This document shows positions 1-9,230 of a stretch of 64,000 bases of DNA, piece by piece (the first letter of the stretch is position 1; each line of letters starts with the position of its first letter). The stretch covers positions 18,516,774 to 18,580,773 of the forward strand of contig OY744537.1 of assembly GCA_963556195.1 (NCBI GenBank), given 5' to 3'. Under the pieces are notes generated by a model, which had not been told where the DNA came from, made no database searches, and was given only the letters and a program-made list of their open reading frames with translations. Source of the stretch: Sepiola atlantica. Taxonomy: Eukaryota; Mollusca; Cephalopoda; Sepiida; Sepiolidae. A program made the position numbers and the translations under genes.

Positions 1-160
1 ATACAAATATACATGTATGCATATATAGGTATACATGTATGCACATATATATATACATCAAAAAATTTACATGTATGCACATATATATACATACATCAAA
101 AAATTTACATGTATGCACATATATACAAACACACACAAATATACAAACATACATGCATAC
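1..160. repeat. Minisatellite built on ACATGTATGCAC
   Basis: The block ACATGTATGCACATATATA followed by a CATCAAAAAATTT segment is repeated about three times and then decays into (ATAC)n-like sequence. It probably continues beyond the left edge. An open frame through it is low-complexity and not a gene. Confidence 0.8.
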
Positions 161-174
161 ATATATGTATCCTT

Positions 175-690
175 CAGTTGTGTGAGTATATTTGTTCCCT
201 CATAACTCTTATTTCAGTGAGCAGTGAAGAGAGATTACATTTCCAGAGATCTCTAAAGAAAAGAGACACAAAATGACAACTTTTATTTTATTTGTGAAAT
301 TCTATACTACAGCCAAATAATCATCAGGATATTAAGTGTCTGTGTTTATTTCCTCTTGGGTCTTTCCCTATTCTCCCTCAATCTCAGATTGGATTTCCAA
401 AAGACAGAAATTCTTGACTCAGTAATAAACAACCATTTCTCTTTGAGATGACACTTAAAAAAGTCCAATTTAAAAGAAGAGTGATAAAATCACTCCGATT
501 CAATCCTTATGTATCAAAACAGGTAACACTGGTTTATAAAAAAGAAATGGTGCAAGCATAAGAATAGGCGCCGTAACATAATTTGGAGAGGTGCTCATTT
601 CAGATACAATATCCATCTTCAATCATCACCTCTAATTGCTGAGATATACATGTATAGATATCGTCGTTATACAAATCATGTCTACTTAAA
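175..690. other. AT-rich stretch, no feature seen
   Basis: I see no repeat family, RNA gene or convincing coding sequence. It ends in a long poly-T run at about 690-709, which is the reversed poly-A side of the LINE end that follows. Confidence 0.5.
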
Positions 691-699
691 TTTTTTTTT

Positions 700-1150
700 T
701 TTTTTTTATTTTTTTTCAAAACTTTTATTCACCCCAAACAAAGCATATTGGCACTAAGAAGTAAGGTGCTACTGTGATTAGGCACCATATGTATAATAGG
801 CATCTAAAGTGGAGAGTTGTGTAGTAAGATGTTTGTTCATATTACATTTAAATTTCTACTTGTTGGTACAATCAGGGTAACAGAGAGAGAGGGAGGGAGG
901 GAAATCACATGGACAGCGGTCCAAAGAAAGAAGCTATTAGAGTAGAAAGTTTTCCGGCATCTGGGGACCTCTACAGTTAAGGGGTGTGATTTTGCTGTCA
1001 GTCGGGTTGGTCAGGAGTATTTACGCTGAGGGTGTACAAATGCAGTAAGTCTGTCAGAGCACATTTCGTAAAAGTACTTGTAAAACAAGCACAGAGATGC
1101 AACATTGCAGCGATGGGACAGGGACTGGAGCTTGGCAAACAGTGCGGAAC
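700..1150 (-). mobile_element. LINE 3' end, family A
   Basis: Read on the minus strand, this holds the decayed C-terminus of a non-LTR reverse transcriptase (VEVPRCRKTFYSNSFF is readable) and then a 3' UTR ending TTTGGGGTGAATAAAAG next to the poly-T run. Two more copies of this 3' end lie at about 13107-13930 (minus) and 31795-32100 (plus). It is 5'-truncated, as is usual for target-primed reverse transcription. The clade is uncertain; the C-terminal motif is shared by CR1/Jockey-like LINEs. Confidence 0.7.
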
Positions 1151-1377
1151 CTATTAGGTTAGAGACTCTTTTTTTGCACCCTGTTCAAAAGGGAGAGAGT
1201 TAGTGGTTGGTGCACTAGTCCAGATATGGCAACGATACTCCATGTGAATGGTGGCTTTATACCTATTGTATGAGTTTATGTAATGTGTCTTTCTTTAAGA
1301 AATAAACACATTTTATTATGAATACTAGCAAAAATATGCTCCATCCTGTCGCATTTTTGTTACCACGGTATCATGAC

Positions 1378-1600
1378 GAACGAATATTTATTAAACTGCC
1401 CCCTTCCAAAGGAGGAGGTACTTCCTGGGAGAATGAAGGAACATATACCATAAAGGTGGAGGTAATGCCTAGGAGGATGGTTTCATGATGAACGAACATA
1501 TACTACCCGGCCCCCCTAAAAAAGAGGAGGTAATAACTGGGAAGATGGTCTCATGACAACAGAACAGATACTACACTACCCCCACCCTTAGTTGAGCATT
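1378..1600 (-). repeat. Minisatellite carrying a U2 snRNA fragment
   Basis: Three to four degenerate units of about 65-70 bp share the pattern AGGAGGTA, CCTGGGAGGATGGT, CATGA, GAACAGATACTACACT. The last block is the reverse complement of U2 snRNA around its branch-point recognition sequence (GTAGTA). The same array type recurs at 50870-51130. The CCTGGGAGG part also resembles the body of the U2-headed SINE at 5.6-6.0 kb, so the array probably derives from that family. Confidence 0.6.
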
Positions 1601-2545
1601 GAAAGATGGTATATTAGTCTAATAAAATATAGTAAACTGAATTGAGCATTAAATGATAGTACAATTAATAGAAGTAATAATATAGTTTCGGCTTCAGACA
1701 GACAGATGTTGATGAATTATTATTAAGGTGAAATTGGTTGGTCTGATAAAACGCTTAATGCGGTAAGACTCTTGAACTAAAGGTACCCCCACCCCTCAGA
1801 AAAAAAAATCAGTGTTGCACCTGTACTATATTTTATTTATAGTGTTTTGATTTTAAAGAAGACAACCATGGTTTCGAGATTCAACGTTTTTTTTTTTGTT
1901 TTGTTTTTTTTTGCTTTAAAAATCTTCTTTTTTGCAAAGAACGAAATCTAAAGAATTCAATTTTTTTTTTAAAGTGATAAAAGACAATAAACACTAAATA
2001 ATGCACAGATTTGGGTATATTTTTGTTATGGCCATTTTTCATTACCTATTACAGTTTGTTTTTTTAAAGTCAGAGTTGTATAATTTTCAACAACTCCAAA
2101 CTTCTGTTCTCAACAGAGAAAAAAAAGCGGTGTATAAACGAGAAACTAGCATGAACACCAAACCCAATCGAACATGAAATGTGATTCTTTTCCCTATACA
2201 TATAAAATTGTGCCATTTCCTGCTCTAACAGTGAGATTAAAACGCTGATTTCATCTTCACACAATAGAACAATCGTTTCTAATAGACTGATCATGTGTAT
2301 GCAATAAAGTTGTACGGTCAACTAATTTGCATATTGTTTTGCAAAAGGACATCACATTAATTGAATATTCGTTTGCTATTACTTTTGATTTGAATGATTG
2401 TTTTCATTTCAATATAACACATACTAGTTCTACTTACGAATATTTGTTATATTGTGGATAAAGGTTGAGAAATTTTGGTGAAAAAGACCTTTTGGATCCT
2501 TGAAAGTCAATTTAGTTCGGCATGGAATTACTTGATTTTCAAAAT
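1600..2545. other. AT-rich stretch, no feature seen
   Basis: Several T-runs occur near 1887-1915. I see no gene or known repeat in it. Confidence 0.45.
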
Positions 2546-2547
2546 GT

Positions 2548-2636
2548 TGCGACTCAGACATCACACCCACACCCAGAAATCACACCCACACTCAGAAATC
2601 ACACCTACACCCAGAAATCACACTCACATCGCGGTC
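2548..2636. repeat. 18-19 bp tandem repeat
   Basis: About four and a half copies of CAGAAATCACACCCACACC with scattered C/T changes. Confidence 0.85.
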
Positions 2637-2874
2637 AAACAAACAAGTCAGTGAGTACTTCCTTTCCAACAAATAATTGAGAGCAATCATTTTTTGGTTC
2701 CTTTAATCTTCCAGAGCAAGGCAAGAACATGGGTCCCGGGTCCTGCTCATGAGTTAATAAAACTAGGTGAAACGATCATTGCAGATGGGATATATGTTTA
2801 TTTCAATAAAGTTGATTTGTGTAAAACTAAGCCCTACATTACAAGTGATTAGTTTTGGTAAACAGAAACAAAGG

Positions 2875-3056
2875 TGTTATTCTCTATTGTATTAATGAAA
2901 GGAAAACATGGGAGGAAGTGATAAACATGAAAGAAAGAGGGATAAATAAAGACCTGGCTAGAGATAGGTTAGTTTGGAAGTTAATTTTCTAAAGCCGTCC
3001 AACACATGCCAGCATGTAAAACGGACGTTAAAACGATGATGATGATGATGATAATG
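2875..3056 (+). mobile_element. LINE 3' end with (GATGAT)n terminus
   Basis: The decoded C-terminus reads KTWEEVIN and then GINKDLARDRLVW, matching the terminal region (usually RPRKTWEEV) of RTE/CR1-like reverse transcriptases. It is followed by the tail ACATGCCAGCATGTAAAAC and five GATs. Other copies of this 3' end are at 18065-18480, 18450-18640, 28190-28255, 40958-41400, 42762-42812 and 59775-59945. This tail is common in cephalopod genomes and is the main support for the organism guess. Confidence 0.75.
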
Positions 3057-3059
3057 AAA

Positions 3060-3813
3060 GGGAATTACACTCGAAAACAAAGCCAGGAAAATATAGATTG
3101 TTAATAAGTTATTCTTCCACATTCCTCTTTCGTCAATGGATCATCAAGATTGGAAAAAATGCACACAAAATCTTTATATTTTCCTTATTTTTGCTTCAAG
3201 TGATGGAACGGGAAAAAAACGAACAGTTATAGTGACCAATCCACTTTTAAAATGCTTCTGGCCCTTTTTGCTATAATGGTTATTCAGATAATGCATTGCG
3301 ATTCCATCCAGCCTCACGGTTGCTTTTAGAACATTTCTGACGATTTGTTTATTTTGCATATGCGTGTTTGCTCTCTCGTAAATAAGCACAGTCACTTCTA
3401 TTCAAAATGTTCTTCAGATGATTTGAATAAATCTGAACAGAGAAATAAAAATCACTCACAACCCATTTCTTAATTGAATATTGATCACCACCAAGTTTGA
3501 TTTCTAGAGTTCCCCACACAGAGTGGGTCTCTGTCTCTCATGAAAAAAAAGAAAAATACAATTGAGATAAAAGCCATAAACCAATGATAATCCAGATTAA
3601 CGTGTGCAGATCATTGCAATATTTAGAATAGTTGTCTAGTCTGCATCTTATTTTCATTTATTATTTTAAATTGCATTTTTGTCAGTCTAGTCTGAAGTTT
3701 CTTTTTATTTCTGCAATTTTAACTTAAATATTAAGCAAAATTAGATGATAGCAGGTCCTCTTCTCTACCATTTGTTTTTTCTCTTCAGATTTATCTCAAT
3801 TAAGCACAAAATT
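3060..3813. other. AT-rich stretch, no feature seen
   Basis: No repeat family or coding sequence is recognisable. Confidence 0.45.
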
Positions 3814-4035
3814 TTCAGATAAAATTGAATTGTTCAATTTTTAGTGGAATATTCAGTTTATGTAAGTTTAAAGTAAACTCATCTCACCTGTGAGTTGATA
3901 TTTTCCAAAGACTTTTCCATCATTTCAGATAAAATTGACTTGTTTAATTTTTAGTGGAATGGTCAGTTTGTTACGTAAGTTTGAAGTAAACTCATCACAC
4001 CTGTGAGTTGATATTTTCCAAAGACTTATCCACCA
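3814..4035. repeat. Tandem duplication, about 109-bp unit, two copies
   Basis: The unit from TTCAGATAAAATTGA to TTTTCCAAAGACTT occurs twice with about ten differences, including a small insertion in the second copy. Confidence 0.85.
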
Positions 4036-4239
4036 CACTCATTTTTATTATTTAATTTTTTTTTGAAAAAAATAAATAAATAAATTAAAAAATTAAATCT
4101 TTAGATTACTATATTAATTTAACAGACAATTCTCAAATTATAAAATAGAACTTTTGAAAAACTAATTTTTGAGAAGGAGATTCATTTTTTTGGTATGGAT
4201 GTTTAGAGTAAGACATTCACAGCAAAAAATTGTCTTACT

Positions 4240-4512
4240 AACACAACTTCTTCCATAGTGTCAGGAGAAATTTCCATGGACAAAAGTTCTTAGCAAGGGC
4301 CTACCATATGTAGAACATATTAATACAGGACTGCTTCCCTGCAGACTACAACATAGTTGTCTTCAAATCCAATGTCAACAAGTAGTTTTCATGAACTATC
4401 CCATAAATAATCAAACTTATTCCATTGCATTAATCAATTTCATCTCATTAACCCTTATCTTCGAGTGGCTTTTAGCCTTGATAACTGGGGACCTAACAGT
4501 AAAAAAAAAGTA
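4240..4512 (+). mobile_element. LINE 3' fragment, family B
   Basis: It aligns with 35880-36125 and, reversed, with 58555-58800. Shared landmarks are the TTTCCATGRACAAA block, CTGCTTCCC, and the terminal ACCCTTATCTTCGAGTGGC with a following GATAA and A-run. It corresponds to the extreme C-terminus and 3' UTR of a non-LTR reverse transcriptase. It is badly decayed, with no open frame. Confidence 0.7.
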
Positions 4513-4519
4513 AAGTAAT

Positions 4520-5428
4520 CCTTCTGCTCAAAATTCCAAAACAGTGTTTATAAAAAGGGATTATCTTACATTAAGTTTACATTAAAAAATCAAACCTCAA
4601 AAATTGAACAATTTTCAAAAAAGTTATTTTTATAATCTAAACATTTGATGTTTAATCAATGATAACTCGAGTTATTTCCCCTTTTCCTCAAAAATTGAAT
4701 AACAAAAGTTTGAAGGAGCTGCTTTTTTTTTTTAATTCCACCACATTTACTTTTTAATGGAATTTTATTCTTTTTTACCACTATAGTAGAAAACAAAAAT
4801 GCGACATTTTCATTTCTAGATAATTAAATGTTTTTCTAGATAATTAAATGTTTTTTTGAATCAAGAAAAAGTTAGTCCAAAATTGTGTTTCTCCTAAGCT
4901 AGGGCGGTCAAACTCACTGACACAAAAGGGTCATTTATGTGATAAGACTAAGAACAGCAAGCCAGAAGCAGGCAACATAACCGGGGACCGATAAAGTCTA
5001 GTTCTTTTTTTTTTTCTTTTTTTTTTATTCGAGTTAGTTGTATCTTATCTCAATCATTTTTTCTTTTTTTGTGTGTGTAAATAAAAAAAACGTCAAACCA
5101 TTGAGGATAATGTTAAATAGGGTTTACCTATAGAGTGAATGTGGTATTTTGGTGACTGAAACTAATTTAGAGAATAGACCAACAGTCGAACTTCATCCCA
5201 CCCCACCCAATTTCGGCCTTGTGCAACATTTTATTTTATAAAGAAAATTTGCTATACTGTGAATGTTTTTGTAAAATTTTCAAGATAAATAAAATCACCA
5301 CCTCCAACATGCACCTGTCTGGAACAAGCCATAATCATGTCACATTTCACTAATATTCTTATTAAGACTGCTTTTATTCTAATCGATATACAAATTGGAT
5401 ACTTATTTTTTATTTCTCTGATTAGAGT
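4520..5428. other. AT-rich stretch, one short direct duplication
   Basis: A perfect direct duplication of about 20 bp (TTTCTAGATAATTAAATG) sits at about 4813-4852. The rest is low-complexity AT-rich DNA without a gene. Confidence 0.45.
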
Positions 5429-5429
5429 T

Positions 5430-5500
5430 CCTATTTACTTGTCTCCCTACGAAGGCAAAGTTAGACACAAGGTCGGTGTTTAATGTGGAGAAAATACAGC
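5430..5500 (-). mobile_element. SINE tail fragment
   Basis: The segment with TTAGACACAAGGTCGG is the 3' tail shared by the U2-headed and tRNA-headed SINEs at 5624-5972, 49064-49199 and 55617-55997. No head is visible. Confidence 0.5.
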
Positions 5501-5603
5501 TCCCCAAAAAGGGGCACTTTGTATTGGAATAAAAATTAAAATTGCCTCAATCTAGAAGGATTTCTCCTTCATCGAACGAGGACAGAATAGATTAAGTGTA
5601 GTG

Positions 5604-5623
5604 TCAGAACAGATACTACACTT
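5604..5623 (-). repeat. Second copy of a 20-nt U2 segment abutting the SINE tail
   Basis: These 20 nt are identical to 5925-5944 inside the U2 head of the neighbouring SINE, and they lie exactly at the SINE's 3' end. Either a target-site duplication, meaning the body was inserted into a U2-like sequence, or the start of a tandem SINE dimer would give this arrangement. Confidence 0.7.
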
Positions 5624-5972
5624 GGTATTTATCTACCTCCCACAGCAGTAAGATGTGACACAAGGTCGGGAAAGTGGGATTTGAAAAGCCAGCACCCTAG
5701 AGAATGAAGAGCACTCTCGCCGACAAAAATTGACTGGGCAGTCCCGTCAGCATTCCTCGGTAGGGTCGCCTCAGGCGATTAGCAATAAACTAACCCCTTC
5801 TCAAAGGGTGAGAAGGCAAAGCCTGGGAGGGTGGACCTCCTAGAACTGCACAGGACAGTACCTCAGACCGGCGGAATCAAGGCCTGAAAGCCAAGACGGT
5901 ACCGGTCTCCAGAGTGAGCACCCATCAGAACAGATACTACACTTTGTTCCTAGCCAAAAGGCCAAGGTACTT
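5624..5972 (-). mobile_element. SINE headed by U2 snRNA sequence (copy 1)
   Basis: On the minus strand it begins CCTTGGCCTTTTGGCTA and continues through GTGTAGTATCTGTTC, matching the first ~45 nt of U2 snRNA including the branch-point recognition element GTAGTA. An unrelated body follows (GCCTGAGGCG, AATGCTGACGGG, GTGCTGGCTTTTCAAA), then the tail GACCTTGTGTCACATCTTAC and GGGAGGTAGATAAATA. A second full copy is at 55617-55997; partial copies are at 29555-29812 and 53685-53912. snRNA-headed SINEs are a known class (SINEU of crocodilians). I do not know of one described in molluscs. Confidence 0.8.
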
Positions 5973-5989
5973 TGAGTTGTTTTCTCTGA

Positions 5990-6613
5990 TCAGAGTTGGC
6001 AAATGCATTTCTTATGAAAAAAATAATTAATTATTTATTAACAAATTAAAAATACATGATGTGCGGAGGTAGAAATGAATTTCTTTCCGTGAAGACTGAG
6101 GAACCCGAACAAACTGCTGACCTTTGAACTGGCTGTGATTGGCAGTTGATGGTTAGGTCAACTTTAGCTGGGAAGACGAGGTGCTGCATGTAACAAAAAT
6201 CTCTTCAAATTAATCTACAAATCAATCGTATCAAAAACATATGTCCGGTTTCAGCATGAAATGACCCAACGATTGTTAACATGCCGTAATACCCAACAAT
6301 CAATCAATATTAACAATGAAAAAGTATGGAAGGAGGCAAGGGATACATTTATTAGATTTATTACAATCTGAGGAAATTACATGTCACAAAATTGGTTACA
6401 AATATGCCATTTTTCAGCCTGCGTGTTTAAAACCCTGCCCTAAACTGTGCATTTGTGCTTGCACAGACATGTTTTACAATAAAAACACAAAAAGAATATG
6501 AGTGCACTTAATCTTTTTTAATTGAAGAAATTAACTAATTATAGATTCAAAACAAAAAAGTTGTGAATTTTAAATATCATTTCCTCAACAAGATTTCTCC
6601 ACCTACAAAAGAG

Positions 6614-6615
<2 letters not shown>
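5990..6615. other. Mostly unannotated; weak satellite-family match
   Basis: At 6240-6300 (CCGGTTTCAGCATGAAATGA, ATGCCGTAA) there is a weak match to the ~128-bp repeat seen at 15470-15640 and 30100-30490. A 61-codon open frame at 6316-6501 has no recognisable domain. Confidence 0.4.
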
Positions 6616-6647
<32 letters not shown>

Positions 6648-6751
6648 CTTTGTAAGATCAGTGGGAGAGAACCCCAGCAGAGTACTCAATTATTAAGAAA
6701 AAAAAAAAAAATAAGAGCGTAATATTTAATTATATATGTATTACAGAAGAT

Positions 6752-6842
6752 CAGAACAACATCGGTACCGTCGGTTTCAAATCCAAACAAAGGGAAGCAG
6801 CATGTTACTGTCCTTTGTGGACTCTCCTCAGCCTCCGTTGTG
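6752..6842 (-). ncRNA. Hammerhead ribozyme candidate, left arm
   Basis: On the minus strand the core CUGAGGA (6831-6825) is followed by stem II GAGUCC/GGAUUU, then GAAA (6778-6775), stem III CC-GAC-GG, and UA as the cleavage dinucleotide (6767-6766). Stem I pairs GG/CC next to the core, then a 3x3 internal loop, then CAACA with UGUUG. All conserved core positions are present. The stem II loop is long (about 34 nt). Pairing was done by eye. Confidence 0.65.
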
Positions 6843-6868
6843 GTCTGTTGATTTTCCAAAGCAACAAA

Positions 6869-6957
6869 CGACAACTAAGGCTGAAGAGAATCCACAAAGG
6901 ATGGCCACGTGCTCTTTCCCATTGCCGGATTTGAAACCGACGGTACCAATGTTGTTC
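6869..6957 (+). ncRNA. Hammerhead ribozyme candidate, right arm
   Basis: The core CUGAAGA (6881-6887) is followed by stem II GAAUCC/GGAUUU (6888-6893 with 6927-6932), GAAA (6933-6936), stem III CC-GAC-GG, and UA (6944-6945). Stem I pairs 6879-6880 with 6946-6947, then a 3x3 loop, then 6870-6875 with 6951-6956. Predicted cleavage is after 6945. It differs from the left arm at several stem positions but keeps the pairing, including the stem II bases. Confidence 0.68.
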
Positions 6958-7026
6958 TGATCTTCTGTAAAGCATATATATATATATACGTATATATATA
7001 TAATAAATATTTGTTATTGTTTATTA

Positions 7027-7078
7027 TCTATGTACGTATACGTTTCGTTCTTTTTCAATCGGGACTCATCGGCATAGA
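7027..7078 (-). ncRNA. Hammerhead ribozyme candidate, CCGAUGA core
   Basis: Stem I is six perfect pairs, UCUAUG (7078-7073) with CAUAGA (7032-7027). The core reads CCGAUGA in place of CUGAUGA, that is U4 to C. Stem II is GU..AC with one C.A mismatch; GAAA follows, then stem III CG-UAUA-CG and UA before the cleavage point. The perfect stem I makes chance unlikely. The U4C change may lower activity. Confidence 0.68.
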
Positions 7079-7170
7079 GATATGACCGGTCATGCGATTC
7101 GAAACCCCGGACCACAAGTATTTTTCAACTCCAGTCCGACGTCGCTAATCGCTGGGCCAATTGTAAACAG
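7027..7170 (-). mobile_element. tRNA-headed SINE with a hammerhead core (copy 1)
   Basis: On the minus strand an A-box-like TTGGCCCAGCGATTAGCG (about 7161-7144) and a B-box GGGGTTTCGAATC (7109-7097) define a tRNA-derived Pol III head. A hammerhead fold begins about 20 nt further on, and the element ends in the (TA)n array. The same order of head, short spacer and ribozyme is seen at 7225-7402 and 27657-27792. Schistosome Sm-alpha SINEs are a known precedent for a tRNA-like promoter joined to a hammerhead. Confidence 0.7.
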
Positions 7171-7224
7171 CGAATAAACTATGATAATTTTAACACTTTA
7201 ACGGCGGCTTTGACGTCGAGGCAT

Positions 7225-7402
7225 TCTACTTCTATTAAGGGAAGGAATGATGCATTATAAGCAAGTGACGTCATGCTGTGTTAATACAAAAAACAGCTGT
7301 TTCGTTGTCTATAACTCATCAGTGATGCTAGACATAGCAAGATTCAAACCCGGACATCAGTCACTGGCATCCGGTGCCCTACCAACTGAGCCACCGAATC
7401 CG
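7225..7402 (-). mobile_element. tRNA-headed SINE with a hammerhead core (copy 2)
   Basis: The minus strand starts GGATTCGGTGGCTCAGTTGG, with a near-canonical A box (TGGCTCAGTTGG) and B box GGGTTTGAATC. A D-arm, anticodon-like and T-arm layout of about 70 nt is visible, but the acceptor stem is not closed, so it is not a functional tRNA gene. A CUGAUGA..GAAAC motif follows the B box by about 25 nt. Confidence 0.65.
7291..7330 (-). ncRNA. Partial hammerhead core in a SINE
   Basis: CUGAUGA (7322-7316), stem II GUU/AAC and GAAA (7303-7300) are intact. A one-pair stem III with loop AGCU leads to UU. I find no stem I pairing beyond one base pair, so this copy is probably inactive. Confidence 0.45.
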
Positions 7403-7409
7403 CTACTGA

Positions 7410-8600
7410 AAGTGTAAAAAATTATATCGTATCAAAAGATCAATGACCTTTCAAATAACAAAACCCATCCTATAGATACTGGTGCACCATCAAAATGGAA
7501 TGGAAAACCATCTGCAGATGTGGCAGTGTATAACAGCGTAGCCATTTCTTGCATCGACATGTGGAAATAATTTGAAAGCATCATCTTTTGAAGACGCGAA
7601 AAGAAGACCTTTGATGTAAGCGTGCAACTTGATAATTTCACAAGTACTTTTAATATTGTCTGTCCTGTGTCATATAGCCCGCCATCACGAGTACCTGCTC
7701 AATCAAGTGAAACGAATCAATAATTATGTTATCAATTTCGCCCCCCTTAATGTCAAGTAACCTCCCGATGGCTCGATAAGTAGCAACACTTTATAATTCC
7801 AGTGTTTTGCTTTAAGCGATCAATATGACATTTAAATAATGATTACTCGTAGGAGGTGTCCCTCTCCCCACCAACAGATGTTGCAAAGATAAATTTGAAC
7901 ACTAGCAAATTTTAATACAATAACAAATTATAGAGAACAACAACAATTTATAGGGGACATTGATCTGAAGCCCAGATGAGGAGGACCCCAGTAAGATCTG
8001 CACACTTTACTGATAATAACATTAGCAAGTGTGAATTCTACCTAGTTTAAAATTACTTAGTTTTGCGAGGTGATCCTTGCGGGCATCTTGGATATACTGC
8101 TTGTGTACTTACCATCACAATAGTCATTCTAATCACAGATGGCTTCACTTGCTACGTTGCCTATTTCAGCAGGGGGTTATGCTGTATGATGTGTGGGGTA
8201 TCACCAAGAGACCCATATGAGAAATAGATAGTTGATTGGTCATCTTAAAAAACGTGATGTATGAAATATTTTGATTTCAGCTGCAGCAAGAATTTTGGAT
8301 TAGCTAGACATCATGTAAGGTTCAGAGAAATTGGAGTGTTTAGACACCTTGTCAGAATGGTCCAATCAGAGGCAACTCCAAGTTAAGGATGCCATTAGTT
8401 AAGTGAATAAAATATCGTTTTCAGTGAGAATCGCTGTTGTATCCTTCTTGTGAATATATCTGCCTCCCAAGAAAAGAATCAAGTGAATATATTCACCATT
8501 CGCTCACAAAAGACAACGAATATAATATAACACTTACTAAATATAATGTAACAATTAAATCTATTTGCTTTTAGGTCAATAGAAGTAAAAGATAAATAGA
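7410..8600. other. No gene or repeat recognised
   Basis: A 69-codon minus-strand open frame at 7432-7641 matches no family I recognise. The rest is AT-rich with no obvious repeat. Confidence 0.4.
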
Positions 8601-8618
8601 AAATGATATATTCCTCAG

Positions 8619-8658
<40 letters not shown>

Positions 8659-8713
8659 AAGGAAGGATGAGATTAATCCGACGTAATGGGAAATGAAAAA
8701 GGAAAAACCAAGG

Positions 8714-8776
8714 CATATTTTTTTTATATATCCATCAACGTTTCGTCTTTATTTGTAAGACTTCCTCAGGATGATA
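8714..8776 (-). ncRNA. Penelope-type hammerhead candidate (GAAACGUU form)
   Basis: On the minus strand: stem I UCAUC/GAUGG, core CUGAGGA, one extra A, stem II GUCUU/AAGAC, then GAAACGUU. ACGU is self-complementary. In Penelope-like elements such minimal stem III hammerheads are known to work as dimers. A (TA)n array lies at about 8622-8655. The extra A before stem II is a deviation from the strict consensus. Confidence 0.55.
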
Positions 8777-8869
8777 ATTTTAAGAAAAATGTCATGCAAG
8801 TACATCGAAATATTAGGTTGATATGATGGGTGTATGAGAAAAAGTAGTAGCCGTGGCTACTAAGAGCGC

Positions 8870-9230
8870 TGGACCAAGGTCCGGGCTGAGAGAAGTCAGT
8901 CAGTGGCAGAGAGTGAAATGAATGTGGACAGCTGTGAGTGAAAACGGGGAGAGGTGGGAGTGTTAGTGAATTTGTCTTGGGGGGGGTTGAGGTTTTTGTC
9001 GTGGTGAGGTGTAGCATGGATTTTGAGGGGCTGGGGAAAGAGGAGGAAAGGGGGATCTCTGTGTCTTTGGTATGTAGGTAGTATCATAGTTTTAGAAAAA
9101 GATTTGAAGAAATGAAGATAATTTGAAAGTAGGCGGGGTGGGTGAGTAAGAGTGTGAAAGAAGTAGTCGAAAGGGTGAGATGGGTGAGGGGGAGTGAAGA
9201 GGGGAGATTTTGTTGTGGTTAGGTGTGATA
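8870..9230. other. Purine-rich stretch with a diverged internal duplication
   Basis: The plus strand is strongly G/A-rich. TTTTTGTCGTGGTGAGGTG near 8994 is echoed by TTTTGTTGTGGTTAGGTG near 9208, suggesting an old duplication of about 215 bp. Open frames on the minus strand are pyrimidine-tract artefacts. Confidence 0.45.

Larger units (their letters stand above)
6618..7003. mobile_element. TA-flanked foldback element with two ribozyme folds
   Basis: A (TA)n array at about 6618-6647 and another at about 6973-7003 enclose an inverted repeat. The sequence ACAGAAGATCAGAACAACAT near 6743 is mirrored by ATGTTGTTCTGATCTTCTGT at about 6949-6968. The left segment (CAGCAGAGTACTC, AAGAGCGTAATATTTAA) reappears reversed at 48027-48115, so this is a dispersed family. 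Each arm encodes a hammerhead-type fold pointing outwards, listed separately. No protein is encoded. Confidence 0.75.

Noticed and set aside
7333..7402. Functional tRNA gene
   Set aside because: A and B boxes are present but the acceptor stem does not pair and there is no anticodon stem with a clear anticodon; the context is a SINE.
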